Source: an uncultured Oscillospiraceae bacterium (GTDB taxonomy: Bacteria; Bacillota; Clostridia; Oscillospirales; Oscillospiraceae). From it: a stretch of 32,870 nucleotides of DNA. Each line of letters opens with the position of its first letter. The stretch's first letter is position 1. Under the pieces are notes generated by a model, which had not been told where the DNA came from, did not search any database, and saw only the letters and a program-made list of their open reading frames with translations. The position numbers and the translations under genes were made by a program. The DNA lies in assembly GCA_934661135.1 (NCBI GenBank), contig CAKUJA010000010.1, positions 1-32,870 of the forward strand. Reading direction: 5' to 3'. Positions 25,339-32,870 of the stretch are shown piece after piece.

Positions 25339-26252
25339 ACAGACATCTGATTGACATCCTGCAGCTCTCCACGGGCGAGATCGACGAGCTGATCGCTACC
25401 GCGAACGACATCATTGACCACCGCGAGAAGTATGCGCACAAGTGCGACGGCCGCATTCTGGCAACGCTGTTTTTTGAGCCGTCGACGCGCACGCGCCTGA
25501 GCTTTGAGTCGGCCATGCTGAGTCTGGGCGGCAAGGTGCTCGGCTTCTCGTCGGCCAGCAGCTCGTCTGCGTCGAAGGGCGAAAGCGTAGCCGATACGAT
25601 CCGCACGGTGAGCTGCTACTCGGACATCATCGCCATGCGCCACCCGAAGGAGGGCGCGCCGCTGGTGGCGTCGATGCACTCGCTGGTGCCGGTTATCAAC
25701 GCGGGCGACGGCGGCCACAACCACCCGACGCAGACGCTCACCGACCTGCTGACGATCAACCGCGAGAAGGGGCATTTTGATGGACTGACCGTCGGCTTCT
25801 GCGGCGATTTGAAGTTTGGCCGCACGGTGCATTCGCTCATCAGTGCACTGAGCCGCTATCAGAATGTGAAATTCGTTCTGGTCTCCCCGGAGGAGCTGAA
25901 GCTGCCGAGCTATGTGAAGAATGATGTTATCAAGAAGAACAACATCGAGTATGTGCAGACGACTGATCTTGCATCCGTTATGCCGGAGCTTGATATCCTC
26001 TACATGACCCGCGTGCAGCGCGAGCGCTTTTTCAACGAAGAAGACTACCTGCGCCTGAAGGACAGCTACATTCTGACGCCGGCGAAGCTGAAAAACGCGA
26101 AGCAGGATCTCTGCATTCTGCATCCGCTGCCGCGTGTAAATGAGATTTCTGTCGCCGTGGACGATGACCCGCGCGCGTGCTACTTCAAGCAGGTGGCAAA
26201 CGGCCGGTTTATCCGCATGGCGCTGATTTTGAAGCTGCTGGGCATTGAATAA
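25335..26252 (+). CDS. pyrB: Aspartate carbamoyltransferase catalytic chain
   Basis: PyrB condenses carbamoyl phosphate with aspartate, the committed pyrimidine step. The 305-aa protein has the carbamoyl phosphate site FFEPSTRTRLSFE (STRTR at 50-54), the GDGGHNHPTQTL segment, GFCGDLKFGRTVHSL for aspartate binding, and HPLPRVNEI near the C-terminus. It is paired with a regulatory chain 14 nt downstream, so the enzyme should be the allosteric PyrB6I6 type. Confidence 0.96.
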   Translation: MNRHLIDILQLSTGEIDELIATANDIIDHREKYAHKCDGRILATLFFEPSTRTRLSFESAMLSLGGKVLGFSSASSSSASKGESVADTIRTVSCYSDIIAMRHPKEGAPLVASMHSLVPVINAGDGGHNHPTQTLTDLLTINREKGHFDGLTVGFCGDLKFGRTVHSLISALSRYQNVKFVLVSPEELKLPSYVKNDVIKKNNIEYVQTTDLASVMPELDILYMTRVQRERFFNEEDYLRLKDSYILTPAKLKNAKQDLCILHPLPRVNEISVAVDDDPRACYFKQVANGRFIRMALILKLLGIE

Positions 26253-26266
26253 GGAGGGAATATACG

Positions 26267-26686
26267 ATGATTATTGACGCAATCTCGAATGGTATTGTAA
26301 TCGACCATATCTCCGCGGGCAAGGCGATGGAGCTCTACAACATCCTCGGCCTGGACAAGCTCGACTGCTCGGTCGCTCTGCTGAAAAACGTAGTCAGCGA
26401 CAAGCTGGGGCGTAAGGACATCATCAAGATCGACCGTGTGCTCGATCTGGACTGGGACGTGATTGGCTATGTCGACCCCGGTATCACCGTGAACATCATC
26501 AAGGACGGCCAGCGCGTGGAAAAACGGCAGCTCAAGCTGCCGGAGCGGATTACAAACGTCATCCGCTGCAAAAATCCGCGCTGCATCACTTCCGTAGAGC
26601 AGGAGCTTCCGCAGGTCTTTATGCTGACCGACCGGGAGAAGCGCGTCTACCGCTGCCTGTACTGCGAGACGAAGGCGGAGCACTGA
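26267..26686 (+). CDS. pyrI: Aspartate carbamoyltransferase regulatory chain
   Basis: PyrI binds nucleotide effectors and, through a zinc domain, holds PyrB trimers together. The 139-aa protein has the N-terminal allosteric domain with IDHISAGKAM and the four zinc cysteines C101, C106, C130 and C133 (CX4C-X23-CX2C). A GGAGG precedes the ATG. It is the last gene of the operon. Repeat copy C begins 9 nt after the stop codon. Confidence 0.95.
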   Translation: MIIDAISNGIVIDHISAGKAMELYNILGLDKLDCSVALLKNVVSDKLGRKDIIKIDRVLDLDWDVIGYVDPGITVNIIKDGQRVEKRQLKLPERITNVIRCKNPRCITSVEQELPQVFMLTDREKRVYRCLYCETKAEH

Positions 26687-26695
26687 GAGATTTCT

Positions 26696-26896
26696 GAGAC
26701 TGTCAAAAAACGCTGGAATGCAGTATTGCGACAGAGTCGCAGGGGAAGCGTGAAGGGGGCAAAGCGCCCCCTTCGCGTTCAATCAAGCAGCTTTTCAAAC
26801 TTGATAAGATTGAAAAGCTGGACGGGCAGCGGGGCGAAAAGACTTTTTCGACACGCTGCGAAACTGCCGCACCGGGGAACCGGGGCGGCGGTTTTT
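26696..26896 (+). repeat. Intergenic structured repeat, copy C (most complete)
   Basis: This is the longest copy, about 200 nt, directly after pyrI. Hairpins in order: TGCGAC/GTCGCA (26727-26732 with 26736-26741); GAAGGGGGC (26752-26760 with 26766-26774); a 15-bp stem with one mismatch (26788-26802 with 26806-26820, loop GAT); the CAGCG...CGCTG segment; and the terminator at 26861-26896. In copy A the third stem has T-A where this copy has C-G (26791 with 26817), a compensatory change. No ORF, target-site duplication or terminal inverted repeats were seen. Confidence 0.85.
26861..26896 (+). terminator. Terminator of the pyr operon, part of repeat copy C
   Basis: A 15-bp stem with one mismatch and one wobble (26861-26875 with 26880-26894, loop GGAA) is followed by T-runs (26892-26896 and beyond). 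Confidence 0.8.
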
Positions 26897-26930
26897 CTTT
26901 TTGGAGCATGAAAAGAAGAAACTTTGCACC

Positions 26931-26969
26931 CCCATTCTTTTCTTTCTGGCAGAGAAAGAAAAGAACGGG
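26931..26969 (+). other. Purine/pyrimidine hairpin upstream of adenine deaminase 2
   Basis: TTCTTTTCTTTCT (26935-26947) pairs perfectly with AGAAAGAAAAGAA (26953-26965), and CCC/GGG adds three outer pairs across one mismatch. The right arm and the bases after it (GGGTTCAAAA) recur with few changes at 8600-8622, suggesting a second repeat family. The remaining bases between copy C and the promoter at 27044 hold nothing I recognise. Confidence 0.5.
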
Positions 26970-27043
26970 TTCAAAAAAGCGTACCCTTGGGTGCGGTGAG
27001 AATGTGGAATAATGAGGATTTTCCGGAATATCCAGAGAATGGA

Positions 27044-27072
27044 TTGCAAAACGGGTGGAGAGGGGATATGAT
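27044..27072 (+). promoter_or_regulatory. Promoter of adenine deaminase 2
   Basis: TTGCAA (27044-27049) and TATGAT (27067-27072) are separated by 17 bp, ending 31 nt before the start codon. Confidence 0.75.
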
Positions 27073-27103
27073 AGAGACAAAAGTTGAAATGGAGGGATTG
27101 TTC

Positions 27104-28840
27104 ATGGAAACACGGGAAAGCTTGGGGCACTTGATTGATGTGGCGACGGGGCGCGTCCCCGCGGACACCGTCATCAAGCGCTGCAAGGTTGTTGATGTGT
27201 ATTCCGGGGAGATCGTGGAGGGCGACATTGCCATCTGCGACGGTAAGATCGCCGGAATCGGCAGCTACGAAGGCCGCGAGACCGTAGATGCGCATGGGAT
27301 GTACGCCGCGCCCGGCTTCATTGACAGCCATATCCATATTGAATCATCCTATGTGACACCGGAGGAGATCAGCCGGCTGCTCGTGCCGCATGGCGGCACG
27401 ACAATTATCGCCGACCCGCACGAGATCGTCAATGTATGCGGTCTGCGCGGCCTGCACTACATGATGGAAGCCGCAAAGGGAACGGCGCTCGACATCAAAT
27501 ATATGCTGCCATCCTGTGTTCCGGCGACGCCGTTTGAGCATTCCGGTGCGGTGATCGATGCGGAGGCCATGCGTGAGCCGATTGCGGATGAGGGGATTCT
27601 CGGGCTCGGCGAGTTTATGAACTTCCCGGGCATCTTGAATGCCGACGCCCCGACGCTGGATAAGATTGTTCTGGCGCAGCAGCACGGCAAGGTGATCGAC
27701 GGCCATGCGCCGGCGGTGGACGGCAAGAATCTCAACGCCTATGCCTGCACAGGTATTTTGGCCGACCATGAGTGCGCGACTGTGGAGGAGATGCACGAGA
27801 GAATCCGCTGCGGGATGTACGTCATGCTGCGCGAAGGCTCGGCCTGCCACAATCTGCGGACGATGCTCAAGGGCGTGACACCCGGCAACGCGAGCCGCTG
27901 CGTGCTCTGCTCGGACGACCGGCAACCGAAAACGATGCTCCATGAGGGACATCTGGACAACCACCTGCGCATCTGTGTGGAGGAGGGACTTGACGCGGTT
28001 ACTGCGATCCAGATGGCGACAGTCAACGCGGCGCAGTGCTTCCGACTGTATGACCGCGGCGCGATTGCGCCGGGGAAACGGGCAGATGTCGTGCTGCTGG
28101 AGGATTTGAAGGACTTCCACGTCCGCAAGGTGTGGACAGCAGGCAAGCTGAGTGCCGAGGACGGAGCCTATCTGCCGGAGGTGAAGCGGATTGACGCATC
28201 CGCAGTCAAGGGCAGCGTCATTTTGAAGGAGTTCTCGGCAGAGAAGCTGAAAATGCACCTCAAGAGCGGCCGCGTCCATGTGATTGGGATTCTGCCGGGC
28301 GGCGTGGTGACGCAGAAGCAGACGGCGGATGTGCAGCTCGACGCGGACGGCGATTTTATCCGCGATCCGTCGGTCGATCTGGTGAAAGTTGCGGTGGTGG
28401 AGCGGCACCAGGGGACGGGCAACGTGGCGACGGCGTTCCTCCGCGGGTATGGAATCAAGGCCGGTGCGGTGGCGCTCTCGATTGCGCACGACTCGCACAA
28501 CATCATTGTGGTCGGTGTGGATGACAGCGAGATGGCGTTCGCGGTGGAGCAGCTTCAAAAGCAGGAGGGCGGCATTGTGCTGGTGAAGGACGGACAGGTC
28601 ATTGAATCGATGCCGATGCCGATTGCGGGACTGATGAGCGACCAGAGCGGCGAATGGGTGGACAGGAAGCTGACGGCGATCCACGAAAAGGCCTACCACG
28701 AGCTTGGCGTCAACGCCGATGTGGAGCCGGTTATGACACTTTGCTTTATGTCGCTGGCGGTGATCCCGGAGGTCAAGCTGACCGACATGGGCCTGTTCGA
28801 CGTCACAAAGTTTGCGTTTATCCCTGTGGAGTCAGAATAA
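27104..28840 (+). CDS. ade: Adenine deaminase 2
   Basis: This is a second adenine deaminase, 578 aa, the same length as the copy at 3544-5280 but clearly diverged. Its metal site is DSHIH (H76, H78) followed by IESSYVTPE, then DPHEIVNVCG, DGHAPAVDGK, ADHECATVEE, CSDDRQPKTM, and the C-terminal AHDSHNIIVVG. The frame is open from 26924, but ATG 27104 has GGAGGG at 7 nt and lies downstream of a good promoter. It should convert adenine to hypoxanthine; one of the two copies may have a different preferred substrate (inference). A terminator follows at 28851-28889. Confidence 0.94.
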   Translation: METRESLGHLIDVATGRVPADTVIKRCKVVDVYSGEIVEGDIAICDGKIAGIGSYEGRETVDAHGMYAAPGFIDSHIHIESSYVTPEEISRLLVPHGGTTIIADPHEIVNVCGLRGLHYMMEAAKGTALDIKYMLPSCVPATPFEHSGAVIDAEAMREPIADEGILGLGEFMNFPGILNADAPTLDKIVLAQQHGKVIDGHAPAVDGKNLNAYACTGILADHECATVEEMHERIRCGMYVMLREGSACHNLRTMLKGVTPGNASRCVLCSDDRQPKTMLHEGHLDNHLRICVEEGLDAVTAIQMATVNAAQCFRLYDRGAIAPGKRADVVLLEDLKDFHVRKVWTAGKLSAEDGAYLPEVKRIDASAVKGSVILKEFSAEKLKMHLKSGRVHVIGILPGGVVTQKQTADVQLDADGDFIRDPSVDLVKVAVVERHQGTGNVATAFLRGYGIKAGAVALSIAHDSHNIIVVGVDDSEMAFAVEQLQKQEGGIVLVKDGQVIESMPMPIAGLMSDQSGEWVDRKLTAIHEKAYHELGVNADVEPVMTLCFMSLAVIPEVKLTDMGLFDVTKFAFIPVESE

Positions 28841-28850
28841 GCGGTTTGAC

Positions 28851-28889
28851 AGCAGCACCGGACGGAATCAGCCGCCCGGTGCTGCTTTT
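28851..28889 (+). terminator. Terminator after adenine deaminase 2
   Basis: An 11-bp perfect stem (28851-28861 with 28876-28886, loop 14 nt) ends in TTTT. Confidence 0.75.
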
Positions 28890-28912
28890 GTGAAAAACAT
28901 ACTTTAGAATGA

Positions 28913-28941
28913 TTTACAAACGATTGCACTTCCGCTATAAT
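28913..28941 (+). promoter_or_regulatory. Promoter of the LuxR/MalT-type regulator
   Basis: TTTACA (28913-28918) and TATAAT (28936-28941) are separated by 17 bp, 48 nt upstream of the start codon. Confidence 0.8.
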
Positions 28942-28989
28942 GGAGAAACTGTAAAATGCCGTCGGAATTTCTGAAAGGTAGGAGAAAAA

Positions 28990-31341
28990 ATGGCTGATAC
29001 CGTGATCCTGAAACAAAAAACGGCGGAAGAATTTAAAAATGCCATGCGGTATGGGCGGATCATCCTGTTCAGCGCGCCGTGCGGCATGGGCAAGACAACG
29101 ACGGCCAATGCACTGCTAAGCGGGTTGAAGGTCTGCCGGATGGAGCCGGATGAGCGCTTTGCGCTGCCAGACCCGGACGGCGATTGGGAGGTGCTTCTGG
29201 TTGACGGATTGCAGTATGTGCAGGAAAAAGAGGATCAGCAGGCGCTCTGTGATCTGATTCAGAGCCGGCCGGAGCGACGGTTTGTGCTGCTCTCGCGCGG
29301 ATTTCCGCCCGGATGGTTGATCTCGTTTCAGTTTGCGGGACAGATGTCGGTGCTCGACACGAAAGCGCTCCTGTTTGACCAAGAGACGACGGCGCGGTTT
29401 TTCCGCGAACGCGGCATTTCGCCCAGCGACGCGGAACTGAGCGCCATTCAGACGGACACTTACGGATATCCGCTGGCGCTGGGGATTCTCGCGCGCCATA
29501 TGCAGGACGGTACGCCGTATAGCGCAGAGATGAACGCGCAACTGCGGCGGGAGTTGTATGTCCACTATGAGACGGCGGTCTATCGGCGGTTTGAGGTGCC
29601 GATGCGGCAGCTTTTGCTGGATCTGGCGCCGTTTGAGACATTTGACATCGAATTGGCGCGGATGGCGAGCGGCAACAGCCGCGCGGAAGAACTGATCGAC
29701 TGGCTCCAGCGCAACACGACAATGTTGCAGTACGACAGTGTCAACCGGTTTCACTTCTGGTTTATTTTCCGCGATTTCCTGCTCTGGGAGATGGAGCGGG
29801 AATACTCTGCGGAGCGGCGCAGCGCGCTGTTCCGCCGCGGCGGACTCTATTATGAGCTGCATGAGGATTACTCGCACGCGCTGGAATGCTATGCGCGCGG
29901 CGAAGATCATTCGAAGATCTCAGATCTGCTGGTGCGCAGCGCGGAGATGCCGGCGAGTATGGGGCATTACAGTGAACTGGGAAAGTATTATAAGCTGCTG
30001 CCGGAGCAGGAAATTCTCACATCTCCGGCGCTGATGCAGGCGATGAGTATGCTCTGCGCGCTGCGGACGGACTACGAGGAATCGGAGCGCTGGTACCATG
30101 AGCTGGAGTCGTTTGCCATCCACTGCGAGCGGAAAGATGCGCTGCGCAAGCAGGCGCGCAGCCGGTTGGCATGGCTGGATATTTCGCTGCCGCAGCGCGG
30201 CGTTGGCGGATTGGAGGAGAAGATCCCGCCGCTGTTTCAACTGCTGACGAACCGGGAGGTGGCGCTGCCGCCGTTTTCCGTGACGAGCGCACTGCCGAGC
30301 ATTATGAACGGCGGCAAGGATTTTTCGGAGTGGAGCGGCCGGGACGACCTGCTGTATCAGACGATCCGTGTGCCGGTGACGGCGATTTTGGGCCGCGACG
30401 GCGTGGGCTTGCCGGACTGCGCGGTGGCAGAGAGTAAATTTGAAAAGGGTGAACAGATCAGCGGGCGAATGCTCACGCTGATGTCGAGCTTGAGTGAGGT
30501 GCAAAAGCGCGGGATGCCGGACATTGAGTTTGCGATCATCGGTCTGCTGGCACGCAACCAGCTCGACAGCGGCCAGCCGGAGGAGGCGAAACGTTCGCTG
30601 CGGTTGCTGCGCAGCCGGTTTGAGGAGAACGGGCAGCGACGGTTTTTGCCGAATATCGACGCGATGCTCTGCCGGCTGGCACTGCATACCGGCGACCTCG
30701 GCACCTCGGACAACTGGTATCGCGAAAAAGCGCCGCGCAATCCGCAGCAGATCGACACGCTGAAACGGTATCAATATTTGACGCAGGCGATGGTGGAGCT
30801 TGCGATTGGGAAAAACGACGCTGCGCTGCTGACGCTTGCGCCGCTGATTTCCTACTGCAAGACGTGCAAGCGGTATCTCGACGGTCTGAGCATCCATGTG
30901 ATCAGTGCCATTGCACTCTACCGGAAAAAGGACGACAGTTGGCGAGGCGCGCTCTGCGCGGCGCTGGACACGGCGGCGGAATTTTCGTTTGTGCGGCCGA
31001 TCAGCGTCTACGGCGCGGCGGTGCTGCCGCTGCTGAACCAGTGCGGATGGAGCGGAGATGCGGGATTTTTACGGACGCTGGCGACAGCCGCGCGGACGCA
31101 GGCGGCGTATTACCCGAACTATTTGCAGCCGCGTGTGTCACCGACGGACACGCTGACGGCGACGGAGACGCAGGTGCTTCGGCTGATCTGCGCGGATAAG
31201 AGCAACGCGGAAATCGGCGAACTGCTGGACATCAAGCTGGCAACGGTGAAAACGCACGTGAGCCATGTGCTGCAAAAGCTCGGCGTGAACCGCCGCAGCG
31301 AGGCGAAAACGGCTGCGCAGCGGCTTTGGCTGCTGGAGTGA
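28990..31341 (+). CDS. MalT-like LuxR-family transcriptional regulator
   Basis: This 783-aa ATP-binding activator of the LAL/MalT class has a P-loop SAPCGMGKTT (28-37) and a Walker B-like LLVDGLQ. A winged-helix region follows near 200-270, then a long helical, TPR-like sensor region of about 450 residues. The C-terminal LuxR helix-turn-helix (last about 65 residues) includes LTATETQVLRLIC, SNAEIGELLDI and TVKTHVSHVLQKLGV. Such proteins bind ATP and a small effector, oligomerise and activate transcription. The effector is unknown. The start has TAGGAG at about 6 nt. Neighbours do not reveal its regulon: upstream is adenine deaminase, downstream a convergent deacetylase gene. Confidence 0.9.
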   Translation: MADTVILKQKTAEEFKNAMRYGRIILFSAPCGMGKTTTANALLSGLKVCRMEPDERFALPDPDGDWEVLLVDGLQYVQEKEDQQALCDLIQSRPERRFVLLSRGFPPGWLISFQFAGQMSVLDTKALLFDQETTARFFRERGISPSDAELSAIQTDTYGYPLALGILARHMQDGTPYSAEMNAQLRRELYVHYETAVYRRFEVPMRQLLLDLAPFETFDIELARMASGNSRAEELIDWLQRNTTMLQYDSVNRFHFWFIFRDFLLWEMEREYSAERRSALFRRGGLYYELHEDYSHALECYARGEDHSKISDLLVRSAEMPASMGHYSELGKYYKLLPEQEILTSPALMQAMSMLCALRTDYEESERWYHELESFAIHCERKDALRKQARSRLAWLDISLPQRGVGGLEEKIPPLFQLLTNREVALPPFSVTSALPSIMNGGKDFSEWSGRDDLLYQTIRVPVTAILGRDGVGLPDCAVAESKFEKGEQISGRMLTLMSSLSEVQKRGMPDIEFAIIGLLARNQLDSGQPEEAKRSLRLLRSRFEENGQRRFLPNIDAMLCRLALHTGDLGTSDNWYREKAPRNPQQIDTLKRYQYLTQAMVELAIGKNDAALLTLAPLISYCKTCKRYLDGLSIHVISAIALYRKKDDSWRGALCAALDTAAEFSFVRPISVYGAAVLPLLNQCGWSGDAGFLRTLATAARTQAAYYPNYLQPRVSPTDTLTATETQVLRLICADKSNAEIGELLDIKLATVKTHVSHVLQKLGVNRRSEAKTAAQRLWLLE

Positions 31342-31413
31342 AGCAAGTTTGACATGAGAGCAAGGACACCGCAGATCATCTATGCTCAGTGCGTCAGACG
31401 GAGGAACACAATA

Positions 31414-31453
31414 AAAAAGCCGCCCTTCCAAGCGCTTGGAAGGGCGGCTTTTT
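31414..31453. terminator. Perfect 40-bp palindromic bidirectional terminator
   Basis: Positions 31414-31433 and 31434-31453 are exact reverse complements, giving an 18-bp stem with a GCGC loop, flanked by AAAAA and TTTTT. It serves the convergent regulator and deacetylase genes. Confidence 0.9.
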
Positions 31454-31461
31454 GTTGTATT

Positions 31462-32870
31462 TTAGGGATTCAGCTCGGAAAGCAGCGCGGCCATGTCGGT
31501 CGACTCGTTCATCGCAATGCGCGGCATTGCGCAAAGCGACTGTGGAAGTCCCTTGACGACTGTATTTACAGCGTGGACAGTCGTGAACGTCAGCTCCGCG
31601 CCGGCGCTGCGGAGAGCATCCTGCGTGAGCGTGACATAAGCACCCTCCGGGAAGGCGAGCGCGTTGACCGGCTGGCCGGTGATGGACTCGAGCAGCGTGC
31701 GGCTCTCGGCGAAATCGGCCTTGACAGCTGCTTCGTAGGCATCGTCGGATTCGCCGTCGAAGGGCAGAAGCGTCTCGCGCACCTGCGCAGCACTGTCCTC
31801 AAACGGCGGCCACTGGTGCATATCGTAGGTGTGGCTCTGGACGGAAATCAGGCCGGAGGAGACCATCTCCTGCACCTCGGCTGCGCCAAAATGCGGCGTC
31901 ATGGCGTGGTCAGTGTCTTTGTAGGTGTCTTTGCCGACCGAGACGCCGATGGCGAAGATTGTTGCCTGCATCCCGTGTTCCTTCAAGATGGGGTAGGCGT
32001 CTGTGTAGTTGCTGAGGTAGCCGTCATCGAACGTCAGGACGATGGGCTTTTCGGGCAATTCGACACCGAAATGGACGTAATCGTAGAGCTGCCGGAGCGA
32101 GACGGTGTGGAAACCGGCAGCGTCCAGCGCTTCGATCTGTGCGCGGAAGGTGGACACGGAAATTGTCATATCGCCGCTGGACATCTCCGCGAGGTTGTGC
32201 CACATCAGGATGGGAACATCGGTGCTGATGGCGCTCTCCGCAAGCGGCGTTGCCTGCAACACCTCGGAAAAATAGGAATCCGGCGTGTCCGCGGTGACAA
32301 ATGTGCCGAAGTCATCCGGAATGTAGATGGAATCATCGCCCGCGATACGCGCGGCAATCATGTTGCCGACGGCGTTGCGGAAGTGGGTTGCGTCGTAGAA
32401 GTAACGTGGTTCACAGCTCACACTGCTGCACGAGAAGTCCCAGAAATCGGTGACTTTTGCGAGAGAAGCATAGAAATTGGCGACATCTTCGGCTTGGAAG
32501 TTCTGAAAATAGTCGATGTAAACCGGGGCGGCCACGACAACCAGGTTGACGCCGGCCGCTTCGCAGCGGGATTTTATTGCGGCGACGGATTTCATGCAGT
32601 TTTCGGTCTGACCAAGGAGAAAATCGCCGGATTTTGGGTAGTTTGCAAAGACGGGGTAGGCGTCGAGGTAGGAGTCTGTGCTGCCAATCGGCTCAACGTC
32701 GCGCACGCGCTTGTCGTATTCGCCTGTCGCTACGTCAAAGACATCGAAGCTCTGCGGCAGGAGACGGTCATTCCGCAGGTTTTTCAGCTTACTCAGGCCG
32801 CTTTGAATCTCCAACAGGTCGGCTTTCTGCGCGGCAAGCGCCTGCCGGCGCGTATGCAGCGTGAGCTCCT
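31462..32870 (-). CDS. SGNH-like plus polysaccharide deacetylase protein (5' end outside window)
   Basis: The frame is still open at the window edge, so the N-terminus is missing; the TTG at 32814 is not a credible start. The visible about 470 residues hold two parts. The first has SGNH/AlgX-like features: VVVAAPVYIDYF, then FYDATHFRNAVGN, which resembles the Asp-x-x-His pair of that fold. The second is a NodB-type deacetylase with VPILMWHN, the metal motif TFDDGY and SHTYDMH. NodB domains remove acetyl groups from cell-wall or exopolysaccharide sugars and SGNH domains handle O-acetyl groups, so a surface polysaccharide role is likely (inference). A signal or membrane anchor would be in the missing part. 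Confidence 0.82.
   Translation of the reverse strand, partial: ELTLHTRRQALAAQKADLLEIQSGLSKLKNLRNDRLLPQSFDVFDVATGEYDKRVRDVEPIGSTDSYLDAYPVFANYPKSGDFLLGQTENCMKSVAAIKSRCEAAGVNLVVVAAPVYIDYFQNFQAEDVANFYASLAKVTDFWDFSCSSVSCEPRYFYDATHFRNAVGNMIAARIAGDDSIYIPDDFGTFVTADTPDSYFSEVLQATPLAESAISTDVPILMWHNLAEMSSGDMTISVSTFRAQIEALDAAGFHTVSLRQLYDYVHFGVELPEKPIVLTFDDGYLSNYTDAYPILKEHGMQATIFAIGVSVGKDTYKDTDHAMTPHFGAAEVQEMVSSGLISVQSHTYDMHQWPPFEDSAAQVRETLLPFDGESDDAYEAAVKADFAESRTLLESITGQPVNALAFPEGAYVTLTQDALRSAGAELTFTTVHAVNTVVKGLPQSLCAMPRIAMNESTDMAALLSELNP

Noticed and set aside
27344..28699. Long open frame antisense to adenine deaminase 2
   Set aside because: Same reason: no recognisable motifs, and it lies opposite a clear enzyme gene.

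Overview
The window looks like a GC-rich, spore-forming, Gram-positive anaerobe of the Clostridia, most like Oscillospiraceae. Evidence: a SpoVT sporulation regulator; a RicT/YaaT (PSP1) protein next to holB as in Firmicutes; a tryptophan T-box riboswitch ahead of a TrpXYZ-type transporter; the two-subunit dihydroorotate dehydrogenase PyrK/PyrD; QueH; and sigma-A promoters with 17-bp spacers. The genus is inference. I see no rRNA, tRNA, CRISPR array, prophage or intact insertion sequence. Most of the window is core metabolism and housekeeping.

Layout. 1-118: 3' part of an intergenic repeat ending in a terminator. 229-3470: spoVT, holB and ricT. 3544-5280 (minus): adenine deaminase 1, divergent from queH (5422-5967), each with its own promoter. 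6029-8409 (minus): ftsH with a coupled DUF308 membrane protein gene. 8410-8845: AT-rich gap holding a run of tight hairpins. 8846-10683 (minus): class II aldolase, ECF transporter S component and a YwlG/UPF0340 protein behind a perfect-consensus promoter. 10942-15217: carA-carB. 15256-18775: Trp T-box, a 16-codon ORF and the trpXYZ-like transporter. 19025-20086 (minus): ilvE. 20369-26686: pyrimidine operon pyrC-K-D-F-(HAD phosphatase)-E-B-I. 27104-28840: adenine deaminase 2. 28990-31341: MalT/LuxR-type regulator. 31462 to the window end (minus): 5'-truncated gene for an SGNH-like plus polysaccharide deacetylase protein.

The genes together. carAB plus pyrB, pyrI, pyrC, pyrD/K, pyrE and pyrF encode every step from glutamine and bicarbonate to UMP. 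They form two transcription units with short leaders and no visible PyrR gene or attenuator. Tryptophan uptake appears controlled by uncharged tRNA-Trp: the specifier codon is UGG and the T-box bulge is UGGC, which fits a G discriminator base. Two adenine deaminases of equal length (578 aa) flank the central region and would feed adenine into hypoxanthine.

The least explained structure is intergenic. Three copies of a roughly 120-200 nt structured repeat (1-118, 18781-18966 reversed, 26696-26896) share body sequence and internal hairpins, and each ends in an intrinsic terminator whose stem differs between copies but stays paired. A separate block at 8648-8840 holds five hairpins, three of them back to back, and four with 3-nt loops.
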